Shown here: positions 48,841-61,170 of the stretch, piece by piece
How the letters are laid out: each line of letters starts with the position of its first letter
Numbering within the stretch: the first letter of the stretch is position 1
Origin: Isoetes taiwanensis
Lineage: Eukaryota; Streptophyta; Lycopodiopsida; Isoetales; Isoetaceae
Length of the DNA stretch: 64,000 nucleotides
Assembly (NCBI GenBank): GCA_021234155.1
Contig: JAJEKV010000031.1
Coordinates: forward strand, 2,413,614-2,477,613
Direction of reading: 5' to 3'
The notes under the pieces: model-generated
The model's database searches: none
What the model saw: the letters and a program-made list of their open reading frames with translations, nothing else
What the model was told of the DNA's origin: nothing
Translations under genes and position numbers: made by a program

Positions 48841-50640
48841 GGTTTTCTAAGGTTGAACTCCTCATTTGGGATCCGCCTAGCCTAAATATTGTGGACCTCA
48901 TTGGACCTCTAGTTGCTTCAACTCGATATTCTAACAAAGTCATTGTAAAGGAACTGTCCACGGAAGAAAGACGCTGACGTAAAAGTCCACATAGCCCCGA
49001 ACACCGGAAAGCGTAATTGACATCATTTAACTTGAAAGATGATGCATGAACTCTACAACATAAGAAAAATTACCACCGACCATATAAAATACCAAGGACA
49101 AGTGCAATCACCACACAAAGAAGTCCAACCCAAATGAGTGCATTGCAAGCCACCTTCCCGGGACTCTGCGGCACAAGCCAAGAATCGAGGAATCGTGCAT
49201 TTTACCATCTAGCATTGAATGCATTATAAACCATAAACTTGTAAGTCTCACAATGAATACTAATTTTCTACCTACTAATGAAAATAATCCTATTCTCTGA
49301 TGCAGATCATTTGTAAACCAAATGTTGTGCAGAGGTGCATTCATCACAAAATCATCTTCAAAATAACCCAGTCTCTTGAATTCTATCAGCTTCAAGCGGA
49401 ACTATCAAAATGATGGAACTGTTGCAATTAAATCTAATTTGGAGATTCGAACCTCAACACTACCAATGGCATAGCAGATGACAAAACATGAAAGGGTAAA
49501 TAAAGAAAGAACCTCTAGCATTGACTACGGCTTGAACACTTTCGAAATGTGCAATCAACAATTTAAATAAGTGGGCAATCTTTGCATCATTTTTATGATT
49601 TGGAACCTGTCCTAGCTAGAAAAATCTTTGATCTAGCGTTTTCAACATCTTTTGTTAATCCATGGCATGAACCACAATATCAAGGATTCAAGTCTAAATG
49701 GCAAATTTGTATCAAATGTTGTTTTTCAATACGAGTTGAATCTAAAGCTCTATGAATTACCATTTTCAACTTAAGCTGATCCTTAAGAAACGATTATGAT
49801 GCTTGAAACCAATAGGACCAAAACCCAAATCGTAAGATGGTAAGTGACTTACTTTTCTTGGTCTCCTTCATAATAGAATATCGAGAATAGAATCCACGAT
49901 AAACACAAGAAGGGCATCGATGATGTAAATTGCTAACCATAGCTCCTTCATAGGTAAGGTAAGCTTGCATGCCCGTTGAAAATATTACGCTTGCAAGACT
50001 CCTTATTGGCAACATCGGCGAGGCAACATAAGGATAGAAACCCTCCGCAGCGGACAGCCCTAATACCACTATCATTTTTGGAAAATAAGCCCGATTAGCA
50101 TCGTCGGGATCTTTGATAGTTAATAAGAATATAAATGTTCACAAGAAAAACAAGGGCGCTAACTATGATCACAATGAGAAGCAAGACAATATTGAAGTTC
50201 CGCCATCGCCGTTTTCCTTCAGATAAGCGAGAAGCAATTTTAGATTTCCACAAACCCTAAATTTCATTCTTGTCAAATAAACAAAATGAGACGCTCGCCC
50301 GATTTGAAAATAAGGGTGAAGAAATCACACTGCGCCAGATCCACAAACCATTTTTTCTATCACAGGCGGGGCTTGACGCCGGATTTTACGTTATCAGACT
50401 TGTGCCCAATATTACTCTACCATGTGAAAAAATTTAAGAAGTATAAATTTTCTTTGTCGAATCCTTTGCAAAAGCTCCAATTCTTGATTTGAAACTTGAA
50501 TCCGGCGGTTTTGCTTGAATTTATTGCTTCATTATTGGTTCATGCTTCAAAATCCGGCTTGTCATTCTTGATTTGATTTAGGTCTTAGGGCTCAGTAGAA
50601 TCCGGTTGTGGAGCATCCGAAGAATAGTCTTGTCTGAGCC

Positions 50641-50955
50641 GACTCTTCCCGGCTATGGATCAAGACACATGTGATGATTTAAGGTGTCGACTACTTCCTC
50701 TTTGCAAGAAGAAAAAAAAAAAAAATTAAATGTTCCATATGAAGAAAAGAAGCACACGAAATCTTCCATGTAGAGCGAATACGGATAGGTTGTGCATGGA
50801 AACAACAGCTTAAATAGCAACAAATGCCGGCTATCATCAAGAGATATATGATGATTTAAAGATGATTTAAAGAATCCGGCTCCTCCTTTTTTCCCAAAAC
50901 AAAAAACAATATGAATTTTCGTAATGTTCCGGTATGAAGGAAATAAGAAGTGGAA
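50641..50955. repeat. Degenerate direct duplication, spacing about 180 bp
   Basis: CCGGCTATNATCAAGANAYATRTGATGATTTAAAG-like sequence at about 50,650 recurs at about 50,828. Further matches (ATGTTCC, TATGAAG/GAAG) follow in both, interrupted by indels and an A run. Confidence 0.5.
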
Positions 50956-51053
50956 GAGCCGGCGCCATTGGAAAGGGAATGAACAGCACCACATCCGGAG
51001 GCCCAACTGCTCATGGAAAAAACAAAACGCATCTCGACCATCTATTCAATCCA

Positions 51054-51191
51054 ATGGCCAAAAAATGCGCTGAAACTATCATAAAAGCGCCATTATTATT
51101 ATATATAGAAGATATAGATCATCATATATTAGCTCATCTTACTGGGGCTTATTATCCAAGAAGGGCGAAATGTATCATTGTCGATAGCAAG
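51054..51191 (+). CDS. Candidate first exon, product unknown
   Basis: An open frame (it may begin as far back as 50,934) reads MAKKCAETIIKAPLLLYIED and LAHLTGAYYPRRAKCIIVDS, then meets a consensus donor AAG|GTATGA at 51,192. I do not recognise the protein. A second open block with a strong donor (TTAG|GTATGT) at 51,930-52,039 could be a downstream exon, but the two cannot be joined from sequence alone. Confidence 0.25.
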
Positions 51192-52112
51192 GTATGAAGC
51201 TGGTTTGCTACTTCAAATAGACTCCATTTCCTTTTAACTCATTTCATATTTAATCGTTGAGATTTGCATGGGCTCATTTAATGGCATCTGGTTACATTGC
51301 TACTATGCTTATTTTAAAAGCACAACGATTGGGTAATATCCTACAAGAGGCGAATTTTGAATGTTGAAAGGTAATTCCTCTCATGTGTTTTCATGTTACG
51401 TTCTTGGATTAGAGTGTACAAATTAAATGCCCATATAAAGAGATTATGCCAATATTATTTGCTTAAAATGAAACCTCGGTCAATAATTAAGCATGTGGAA
51501 ACTATGTTGGAGAGGTTCGAGTTTACAAATTTTGCATCACCCAGTTGATTCGAATTCTCATATATTAGTGAATGTAAAGCTGGATAAATGTTATAGAGTG
51601 AGGACACCAAGAGTTGCTCAGGAATTTTGATTGTATGAAGTATTTTCTAATGTTAAGCATTTTACTTTGCCATACTTTACATTTCTTTGCTTTGTAAAAT
51701 CTACATCCTTGAACAATATATAACATTTAAGAAATTGAAATTAATGCAATGTCGATTCATTTTGCAAAATATACATTTGTTGGGAGATGTGGAGCACTAG
51801 AGGTGGAAGTGCATCCCATGGCAGTTCTTGAAAATAGTATGAGTATGAAGAAAAGTAAGCAAAGCCGAGAAAAGCATTTTTAGGCTTAGTTTGATTGATT
51901 GGTACACCGTTTTTATCATAAAAGGAATCATGGAAAAGTATGATCATCACCCGGTTGAAAGGAGGAGCCATATTTAGCGAGGATGAAGTAAACATCAAAA
52001 AGCTGGAAGCATTGGATGGCAGCTCAAAATTTGGATTAGGTATGTATGTTGATTCATATTTGATGCATAGAGCTTCTCATTCCAAGGGCGTGATTGCCTT
52101 AGTGCTTGTGAT

Positions 52113-52797
52113 ATTTCATTGAATTTACGCCCTATCAACTTTCGATGGTAGGATAGTGGCCTACCATGGTGGTGGCAATTGTGGGGAATTAGGGTTCGAT
52201 GTGGAGGGTAGAGTCATAGGCGGGGAATTAGGGTTCGATTTAGGAGGGGCACGAGAGGCGGCTACCACATCAAGGAAGGCGGCCGGTAGCGCAAATTATC
52301 AATCCGATCACGGGGAGGTAGTGACAATAAATAACAATCTTGGGCTTCTACAAATTACGGTAATTGGAATGAGTACAATCTAAATCCCATACTTGAGGAT
52401 CCATTGGAGGAGCAAGTGCGGTGCCAGCAACCGCGATAATTTCAGCTCAATAAGCGTATATTTAAGTTGTTTAGAGTTAAAAGCTCATAGTTGGATCTTG
52501 GGGTTGGATGCGGTCCGCCCTCGGGGTGTGCTGGGCATTTCACCCTTCTAGTTAGCGACGTTGTCACGGCCTTAATTGGCTGGGGCCAGCAGCGGCTTTA
52601 TTACTTTGAAAAATAAGTGCTCAAAGCGAGGCCTATGCTCACGAATATGTTAGCATGGAATAACGTGATAGGACCGGTCCTTTTCGTTGGTCTTCGGGGC
52701 GGGAGTAATGATTAATAGGGGCCGGTTAGGGGCATTAAGTATTTCATTGTCGAGGAGGTGAAATTCTTGGATTTATGAAAGGCGAACTACTTTGTAA

Positions 52798-52832
<35 letters not shown>

Positions 52833-53147
52833 GCGAAAGTTGGGGGCTCGAAGGCGATTAGATCTGATCCTAGTCTCAACCATAAGCGATCTTGGAGCTA
52901 GGGATCGCGGATGTTCGCCGATGACTCACCCGACACCTCATGAAAATCAAAGTTTTTTGGGTTCAGGGGGTATGGTGCGCAAGGCTGAAACTTAAAGGTT
53001 GTGAGAAGGGCACCACACAGTGGAGCACGTGGCTTAATTTGACTCAACCGCGGGAAAACTTACGAGTCGGACATAGTAAGGATTGGCCAGATTGAGAGCT
53101 CTTTCTTGATTCTATGGGTGGTGGTGCATGGCGTTCTTAGTTGGTGG
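52113..53147 (+). rRNA. Partial, decayed nuclear 18S rRNA copy
   Basis: Unmistakable 18S blocks appear in order. CCTATCAACTTTCGATGGTA is near 52,130, GAATTAGGGTTCGAT lies at about 52,186 and 52,222, and GACAATAAATAACAATCTTG is near 52,323. TGGAATGAGTACAATCTAAA lies near 52,366, ATTCTTGGATTTATGAAAGG near 52,764, GGATGTTTTCATTAATCAAG near 52,812, TTTGACTCAACCGCG near 53,038 and TCTTGATTCTATGGGTGGTG near 53,104. It covers roughly nucleotides 300-1300 of a mature 18S of about 1.8 kb. Both ends are missing and there are many indels, including a local duplication of the GAATTAGGGTTCGAT block. Neither 5.8S nor 25S is nearby, so it is a displaced rDNA pseudogene. Confidence 0.9.
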
Positions 53148-53153
53148 TGCGTC

Positions 53154-53357
53154 AGGCGTTTGGTCTAGTGGTAATACACTAGTTCCTTAGCAATGTGGTC
53201 TCGAGTTGAGACCGCCGGAATCGCCTTTTCGATGCTGTTGGGGTCAAATCCCAGCGGGCGCCTATGTAAGGTGGTTGGGGCGGGGGCCCAACCAAGCAAT
53301 GTAGTGTGGTGTGTGGTCACATGTCGGTTGGATCTTTGCCTAGTGGCATGGCGTTAA
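53154..53357 (+). repeat. tRNA-derived SINE copy 2
   Basis: Starts a few bases after the 18S fragment. TGGTCTAGTGG (about 53,160) fits the Pol III A box. GAGTTGAGACC (about 53,204) is one base from a B box (GAGTTCGAGACC). The body matches SINE copy 1, including GGGTCAAATCCC and CCCAACCAAGCAATGTAGTG, and ends TTTGCCTAGTGGCATGGCGTTAA. No coding capacity. Confidence 0.7.
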
Positions 53358-54240
53358 TCATACTAGCGAAAAAAACACGAAAGAGCAATAGTTGTAGGAC
53401 ATGCACGCTAAGCGTGACTAGGTCCAGCTTAGTTTGCATCGTCTCCACCATAACTGACTTGAAGGATCCAATCGATTCGTTTAAGGCCTCATGCATGGTA
53501 TGGGAGAGCAATGCCATATGCTCCACATGGTGTCAAGAAGCTAGGCTACCACAAACTTGCATCTTGCCCCTCATTGGAGATTCAACCACGGTGTTTCAAA
53601 TGGTGGCACATCTTTTAGTGCGTACCATGTTGTAACAACAGATACCCATCAACTTTGTTATAGGAGTGCTTCCTTGCAAAATTAGCCAAGTAAAAAAACT
53701 AAGTATCTTTGCCCTACCACGTCGAACTCAACCCTTGCGGGCATCATCTTGGCTCCACCATGAGGGCCAAAAATCAACTCTTCATGCATGTACGGAAATT
53801 GCAATATTTCATTTTTCAATACGTTTCTTAACATTGCCATCCATGCCCTCGTATGCCCACCGCTTCAATTCCACCACCTCACCTATCAACTTTGATTCAT
53901 CCCAATCACAATTGTCGATATAAATATCTTGGGGATCCGGTGGAGCCTTTCTCCTTCTAAGCACCCTTGAAATGACGAGAGACCCCTCGGACTTTGGAGC
54001 CCTCAAAACCCCCACACTGGGTGGTTGGCATGCAATAATTGTGAGTGATGTTCTATTCTAATCTATGAGAAGCGGCGATGGATTAGAAGCGTTGGCATGT
54101 TAAATGGTGTCGTGTTGTACAAAGCTTTGGAAAGACCTATGAGAAGCGTTGGCGATGGGTCAAAGTCAAAGTCAAAGGTGGTGGGCACCCCTACCCGGTG
54201 TTCTTGGGCTCGCTAGAAGCGCCAGAGACACCCCACGCCC
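53358..54240. other. Spacer, no named gene
   Basis: A minus-strand open frame (54,015-53,809) reads plausibly as protein (RRRKAPPDPQDIYIDNCDWD) but no family is recognised. It may be a retroelement gag-like remnant. Confidence 0.3.
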
Positions 54241-55980
54241 ACCACTTAGGGTTTCAGGTTGACTAGCCCAAAGGTGCTCTGCGTTCTTGAGTCCCCAAAT
54301 TCAATTCCTAGGGCACCTGGCGGCCGGAGACCCCTCAAACTTTGGGGAGTCATGGCCCGAGAAGATGGTAGGCCGCCTGGGGAAACCAAAGGGCCAGGGC
54401 CCAACGGTCCCGATCAGCCATCATGGGCGGGGAGAGTCATCCTCCATGAAGAAGGAGGCTCGGGCTAAGGCTAAGGCCCCCTCCCGAGGCGGCCCGGCGG
54501 AAGGGATTAATTACTCGGACCACATAGGAACTCCCCTTTTCGGCGTGGAAACCCGTCAGCGGGAATGGGAGGCTAACGGTGCCGTGTTAGAGGCTACTTG
54601 ATGCACTTTGAGCTGGCATGGCGGTGGAGATGGAGTCCTCGGCATCCCATGTGCTCAAAAAGGCAAATGAGTCGAGAAGAAGCGAGTATCGCGAGCTTGG
54701 AGACACTTGCAGCGCATGTGGAAGATGGCCTTGGCCTTGCACACCGCCGGCGGCCCGAGGCGAGCGGGGAGGTGGCATGCGGGCGCTGAACTGTGTTCAT
54801 CACTCTGGACACCATGACCACGAGAGGAGAGGGCCCATGTAATCACGAGGCGATGGTCCACTTGTCACCGGCTTGATCCCGAGGAAGTGGCGGCCAGCCA
54901 CCACCATGTACGGGGAACCTGGTATGCTGCGAATGACGGAATACGGCCGGGGATCTTCCGAGATAAGATCGAACAAAGAAGCCCCCTCGGCGCCTGGTAA
55001 TCACCGGGGCTCGAAACGCCTCGCTACTCGAGCACGGGCTCCGGGTTCGCGGGCAACCATCCCGAGCAAACCGGGGGTCTCCCTCTGCAAGGGTTCATAG
55101 TCGGTTCTGGCGGTCTGGCGAGGCGAGATGGCCCAGCGGCGGCCCAGCTCTGCAAGAAGGCGTGCTCCCGGACTTCCTGAGGGGCAGCTTGGCGGCTGAG
55201 CCGTATCATATCCAGCTGACCTCCCGCAGGCCGTGACCGCCCCCGCTTTCTTTGCCCACAGCTCTCCCGGCCACTCCCGCCATCCCGGCCACACTCCAGT
55301 CCCTCCCGCCATCCCGGCCACCACCACCACCCCCGGCCACCCGGGACCCGGCCTTGGCTCACCTTGGGCGGGCAGCAGCGGGGACTCCAGCGCGGCGGAG
55401 AGGCCTGTCGGTAGTTGAGGCATGCGAGCGGCCGAGGGGAGAGTCTGCGCCCACACCATCCAGAACACACATTCTCGATCGGATGACATTCGAGAGGCAT
55501 TCACATTTCTCGAGCAGCGGCATGTGGGCTCAGCCCGGCGTGGCGCATTGTCATATTCCGCGGTTGCGGATGCGCAGTGCGTGATACCATATTGCGCCCG
55601 GGCGGATGTTGAAGGGACATCATCACATGCGTGGGCCGGGACCTCACACGCGTCGCGGCGGGGAGAGCCTTGAGACGAGGAACTTGTCGAGGGTTCGAGC
55701 GTTACGCCAGCAGTCGCAGCGGGGGCCAGTTGGCGGGGATGCACATTTTTTCGACTGACACACTGGCGCTGCCGAACCCAGCGGCCCAACCCCCATTTTT
55801 GCGGCGGCCTTACGCTTCCTACTACCGGCCCCCCTTCTCCTGCTCCTACTCACGCTCCTCGCTGACCCGCCCTCGACCACATCGCGCCTCTGGCTCCATC
55901 TACTTCTCCCTTTCGACCTCTTGCTTCCTGAGTCCTCCCCGCTGACTCGGTTGCGCGCTACCATCCACTGTGACAAATAG
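54241..55980. other. GC-rich leader region of the LINE (probable)
   Basis: Very GC-rich DNA with long chance open frames on both strands (for example a 262-codon minus frame 55,789-55,001 that is low-complexity P, G, A, R and probably not real). On the plus strand a helical stretch (about 54,600-54,790, EEASIASLETLAAHVEDGLG) and a proline/serine/arginine-rich stretch (about 55,780-55,940) lead toward the endonuclease domain. They could be the N-terminal or ORF1 part of the LINE. Confidence 0.4.
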
Positions 55981-55984
55981 GAAT

Positions 55985-56810
55985 TGTGCCTCCGGGTGGT
56001 CTCATGGAATTAGTCGAGGCTTCCCTTGGCGAGAGGGGAGACGGTCGAACTTCCGTGGCGTAGGTATGGATCTCATCTTCCTCATGGAACATGGGAGCAT
56101 CTTTGAGCCGCCGGCTACGATTTCTTGGGGTTACCAACATTTCTGGTCTTCAATACACATGCACGGACAGGCGGGGTCATGGTGGAGTGGCTTGCTACTC
56201 TGGGACAACCTTAGCGCATTCGGTTTACCCTCCGGAAAGGCGGGGCAGACACAACGGTACTTAGGGTTGTGTGCATAATACCGATGGCAACCCTCTTTTT
56301 TAAGCGCTTTGTTATTTCCCTCGCAGAGCCGGCACCTTCTATCGCAGCCACCCCGTCGCGGATAGGATGGACGTGTATGGTCGATCTATATGATGACATC
56401 TGGCGGCATGTCAGCCGATTGGGTAGGGTCGTCCTTCTTGGAGATTTCAATGCGGACGGGGGTAGAGCAGCCCATGCGACTTGACCCCCACGACGATGTC
56501 CTGCCACTCGCCCGCCGAAGTAGCCCGCCACGCGAGGTGGATGAGCCCGCCAAGTCACTTCGCTTTGGCGACGGTTGCTCACCTTTATGTGGCATTTTGA
56601 CTTGATAATTTGCAATGGCCTTTCCGGTGGCCCGATTCTGCCATAAGTGCACATGCGAGGAGGGGACAATCGGGGGGAGGATCTAGTGTGGTGGACTATG
56701 TGCTTGTAGTTCGCAAGATATGCATCTCATCCGGTCATTTCGGTGAGCGCAGGCGATCGGGATGAGGAGTCGACTCGAGATCACCTCCCACTTTATTTGG
56801 ACTGGTTTTG
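55985..56810 (+). pseudogene. LINE apurinic-type endonuclease domain
   Basis: It starts LRVVSWN (about 55,988), where the domain's first Asn lies. It continues with FLMEHGS (the Glu region, about 56,077-56,097) and RVVLLGDFNA at 56,425-56,453 (catalytic GDFN). SVVDYVLV follows at 56,685-56,708 and DHLPLYLD at 56,779-56,802 (the S/RDH catalytic His end). These blocks define the exonuclease-endonuclease-phosphatase fold that nicks target DNA for LINE insertion. Frames change several times. Confidence 0.7.
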
Positions 56811-57179
56811 GTGGCGAAGAACCCCACTATACCGACCCTCGCCCGTCCCTCGGTTGAGGGCTTCGATTATGGCGAGGCGAGGAGGACTGTGCAAGATGCT
56901 CATGGGCGCCACTCGGTAATTAGGACCTCCACACTGAAGCGGCGAGCCGGGGCCGGTGACCGCTATTGCGGGATGCGGCGGGGCCAGGTGCTTTGGGAGA
57001 CCCCGCGTCGCAACATTCGGGGGGTGTAACATTCCTAAATGCAGATGGTTTGATCACGATTGTAAAGACGCATAGCGGCGGCTCGCCACATTCACGGATC
57101 CGGTACCCCTTTGCGGGCCACCACCACGATCTGCGCCCATCCCGGAAGGACACAAAGGCGCCTTACCTTGCAAGCATCG

Positions 57180-58480
57180 AGGGGAGATGTTCGCCTTTCT
57201 TGACACTCATCCTCGAACCTTTGGCCTTGAGTGCTCAAGGCCGACCCGACCCTCACGGGGGGACATCACACCAGGCGCAAAGAGAATACTTATTTATACT
57301 CTATATGATCCGCCCAGGGGCCGTCGCCCATACCCCCACAGATGGCCCCATTGGTTCACCGTGGGCGGGGATGTTGAGGAGGGCACTGCAACGGCTAGCT
57401 AATGGGAAGGCGGTGACCTACCGATGGTATGCGGTAGAGTTACTCAAGTGGGGCGAGGCGGTAAACGTGGCCCCTCACTACCCTTCAATGAGCATTGCGG
57501 GGGGTTTCCCGACAATGGACCACAAGCGGGGTTGTTCCCCATTCACAAAGGCGACCCCACCTTTGTCCGACCAATTCACCCAGGGCCCGATCATGGTGAT
57601 TCGGTATTTGCCAAAGCGTTGGTGGCATTCTCGGCGGCCCATTGACCCAGGCGGGGGCCCGGATGTCGCCCTCCCCTCCACGAGCGAGCTTCGACCCGCT
57701 TCCTCAGCGATTGACCATATCTTCTGGCTGCGGGAGCCCGATTGAAGCGGCCGGAATCATCGGTTGGACTTGTATTCTTTGTTTGTGGACCATAAAAAGG
57801 CTTTTTGATCAGATCCCGGGGAAAAGTTGTGGGCTAAGGCTGCGTCAGCCCCGGGGCTCCGTGCTTTTGTCGCGAGAATGCCATATCTGGAGTTGTATGA
57901 AGTTGTTTTAGCGAGGATCGGTAAGCGGGCAAGCATTCCCACCCGGTACTATCGAGGGTCGGCGGGGTTGCCCCAACAACTTTTTGGCCTCTACATTGTC
58001 GGTTAAGAGCCACAGCTTCTGCAGCATGGGGGGATGGCATACGGCTTTTGCACGGTCATCGCCCGGCTCATCTATCTTGGCCCATGTTGGCTGGCGGCCC
58101 ACACCCTTAAGTTATCTTTGCATCTCACACGGATGCCCTAGACACATTTTGTCGGTCGCATTGCGTCAATCGTCGGCCAAGACGAGTGGTGGTTTCTCAT
58201 ATCCCTCTTCCATCACCCCCATGCCTCCCTGCTCACATATCGGGGGCGACACGTGGGCGCCCGCCCACTCCAAGTACCTGGGGGTGGAGTTCCCCTCCCC
58301 TTCTGGCGAGGCGTCTATCCGCCTGCGACAAATAGGCCGGAAAGCTTTATGCCATCTTGAACAACAGTCACCGAGCGAGCTATATGATTGGGCCATCGGT
58401 CCACATCTGATGGGAACGGCTCCAGTCCGCCCTTCAATCCGGTCGGGTTTAGGGGCCCTATTGAGTCTTTGGCGACATTG
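57180..58480 (+). pseudogene. LINE reverse transcriptase remnant
   Basis: LANGKAVTYRWYAVELLKWG lies at about 57,394-57,455 (the NGKA..DG...E.LK block at the RT start). GFPT near 57,505, SAIDHIFWLRE near 57,703-57,735 (the Q.GF.....D.I..L region) and FVDHKKAF near 57,780-57,805 (the FxDxxKAFD block, final Asp lost) follow. SKYLGVEF lies at about 58,269-58,292 (thumb start). The YADD box is not intact near 58,065-58,090. Several stops occur. Confidence 0.7.
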
Positions 58481-59310
58481 AATGACTTGGAGCAGTCGCG
58501 AGAAGGCATTTTGCACGCACGGGGTGAAACCTTCGGTCCCCTATCAGATTACGCTGCGAACCGGATTCTTGCCGCCCGGTGGCGTACCCTTGATAGACAC
58601 ATCGTCTATTTTCGAAGCGGTTACTATGGGTGATGCTCGGCTCCTTTTTGGCTTACTTGTGGCCATGGTCCCAGGCGCTTAGGGCCCAAGTTGGAGGGGT
58701 AAGAGAGATGGGTGGTTCGCCCGGATGGAGCGTCGCGAGAACGACTGCGCTTGTCTACATTTGCAATGACCCGATCGTGGCGGCCCTGGAGTACCTAGAT
58801 GCTTGTTTCATGGCAAGCTCACGGGACCCCATTGCTCTAAGCGGGTCAAAATGGCCCATTACAAGGAGCACATTAACCAGTGTTAGCCCGGGGCCTACTT
58901 ACTGCGTTTCCAAATGCCAAAAAAGCGCTGCACTCATTGCCTCCATTCGCCCGCAGGTGCCCACCATCTTCGCATCGAGAGGCGGGCGGGTGGATTAGGG
59001 AGCCCGCCGGAGACAAAGCTCTGGCGGTCTTTGTCAAACCGGGTGCCATTGAGGATGAGTCTCACACTTTCGAGTTGCCCAACGTTGATCCCGGTCCGGG
59101 CGGATCGCTCCCTTAGCAAATGCGGCCCGGGCGTGCCCTTTGCATTTGCCGATGAACACACCGTCGATGCGTGCCACGGGTCATACATCCGGAGTCTTGG
59201 ACACAAGCGAGGACACCTTGCCCCGCTGGTCACATCCGTGACTAGGCACCCTACGGGGGTGGTGCATGACCCGTATATATTGGGATGTTTACGCATTTTA
59301 TATGATTAGC
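58481..59310 (+). pseudogene. LINE C-terminal region with Cys/His cluster
   Basis: Follows the RT. LSDYAANRILAARWRTLDRH occurs near 58,545. A cysteine/histidine cluster (RCTHCLH...AHH, about 58,923-58,965) resembles the zinc-finger region at LINE ORF2 ends. The last open frame ends near 59,309. It is degraded by stops and frame changes. Confidence 0.5.
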
Positions 59311-59454
59311 CGCGGTTTGTCGGCGCAATAGGATTGCTGCCACGGTTTTCCCTCGAAAACCCTTGGTGGGGGTTTTAATCAGGCGATAATCCGCTTTAGC
59401 TTCTTTTATATTGGGTCCCATAGACCGATTGGTCTCGATGGGCGATAAAAAGTA

Positions 59455-59480
59455 CCTTCCTTCCTTCCTTCCTTCCTTCC
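59455..59480. repeat. (TTCC)n tail of the GC-rich LINE
   Basis: Six TTCC units directly after GGGCGATAAAAAGTACC, at the point where the base composition changes back to AT-rich. Confidence 0.7.
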
Positions 59481-61170
59481 CATAGTGAAATGAAGCAAGA
59501 CATTGCCCGGATGCAAGTCCACGTGTAAATGCCTTCCTTGATGAAGATTTCACAAGCCGCTACAAAATGACATAGCTAAGTCATTAGCGCTTTGAGCAAC
59601 AAATAATTCTTTCTTCCTGCGTTTCTCAAGCTTCATCATGTTGGTTTCAATTGCAGGGACCACCCCTAATCTTTTAAATGCATGCACATCAAAGGCCTCA
59701 TTCCCATATCTTGTGAAAAAACTTGCCAAATAATCCTCATTTCACAAAGGAAATATCAAGCCCTGTCTCTCCAAACCAGTAGTACAACCAATATAGCGTA
59801 GTATACACGCTTGTCTAATCCGAATTGCAAAACATAGCTGCACATTATCATTCTGAAACTTTACACGATACGGTTCATCTCTAAGAAAACTAGAATCCAA
59901 AATGTTACATTTACGCACCGCCCATATGTATCAGAGCCAATTCTTTGTTTGTTAACTATTTGATATGAATCTACTATTGCAAACCAACTTGTGTTGGCAT
60001 CTGCCCTTTTATGAGCTTCTTACTCCCTAACGGTCTTACCAGGGCATTTGGTTCTAATCGTTTGTGCCAACACTTTCTTAGCAAGGTGGGGGATTGATGG
60101 GCTTCCTTTCTCAATCTCCTGGTAGTGGAAGATGCATTCCACATGACAACCTTTTCTTTCAGTTCTAGACTCAAGCGAGGACTCGTCAGGTTTGCAACCT
60201 CTTTGACCATATTCCCAGTAGTGCAGCTAATGTTGCTCGTGATGTAAGTGTACCTCTCTTGCTTGCTCTTTCCAGGCTCTAGAGCTATGATTTGGGGTTT
60301 AAAAGCCTTGTCGGCATCTTTCATGAGCAATGCGTGAAAGTCTAGCCATCCTTCCTCACTGCTATAATCGACTACAATTCAAGAGCCAAGATATTGCAAA
60401 GTCGCGTACAAAGCTAGTTTATCAATTCGGTTCTTAATGTAGATCATGCTTGTTGTGGTCTACTTTTCTTTTGCAGTACAGAAGAAGACCCAACTTCCAT
60501 CTCAACATGTGGCTCAGTCTGTGATGCCAATGGATGGATTATTGGTTTTAATTTAACTTCTGCTCCCTCGTGCAGATTGATGATGGTTGTCTAAACGAAT
60601 ATCTAGCTAGCAGAATGCAACTCCAATAGCTGAAGAAGTGACAATACTTAGAAGCCAAGCAAAAAAACCCTCCAATTTAGTGATTGTCGATACCCCAAAC
60701 TAATTCACTTTTTCCTACTAATAGCAATATTAAGTTTCAAGTTTCAACGCTAAGTTTCAAGTTCATCACTAAGGGGAGATCTTAACATTAAAGTTCTCTC
60801 ATTCAACGACATTGAGTTTCACTTCCATTCCAATACTTACAAGGAGACCCTAATTTGACGATACTAATAACTACTAGACTAAATGAGTTTTGGGTAACTG
60901 CATACATGGATGGATACACAAAAATACCCATACATATGATCTGGCCTAGCTACTGACTGAACAAGGAAGCTTCCAATCAGAGGTTAGCAAGCTCGATACA
61001 CTTGCAGTTGACCAGGTTATGCTTTTCCAAAAGACAAGACCAATCGAATACTTACTATAATATATGCCAATCCCTATATCAATGTTGGACTTTCGTCGAC
61101 AATAGCATAAAAAACTAGAGTATATGGTAATAATGAATCCTCCATGCATTTATGAGAGTATAGTGCACAC
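59481..61170. other. Intergenic, no gene assigned
   Basis: AT-rich. A 118-codon minus-strand frame (60,330-59,974) has no recognised domain. Confidence 0.3.

Larger units (their letters stand above)
41232..50640. other. Long intergenic stretch, no gene recognised
   Basis: I found no coding sequence I can name. Short open frames (for example 41,626-41,862; 48,569-48,850; minus strand 47,445-47,200) lack known motifs. Minus-strand frames near 46,500-47,450 have a leucine-rich flavour and an acceptor-like TTGCAG before ENLGCLNMGF, but no repeat register could be set. The repeats within are listed separately. Confidence 0.3.
55981..59480 (+). mobile_element. GC-rich LINE with endonuclease and RT remnants
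   Basis: Endonuclease, reverse transcriptase and C-terminal regions follow each other on the plus strand in broken frames, then a GC-poor 3' end and a (TTCC)n simple-repeat tail at 59,455-59,480. The strong GC bias contrasts with the AT-rich neighbours on both sides. The order and motifs fit an APE-type non-LTR retrotransposon. Numerous indels make it inactive. Confidence 0.75.

Noticed and set aside
52113-53147. Active rRNA gene
   Set aside because: Both ends are missing, many conserved positions carry indels, and no 5.8S or 25S follows.
55001-55789. 262-codon open frame on the minus strand, the longest in the window
   Set aside because: Composition is low-complexity G, P, A, R, W in a GC-rich stretch where stop codons are rare. 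No domain is seen, and the better-supported LINE reading is on the plus strand.
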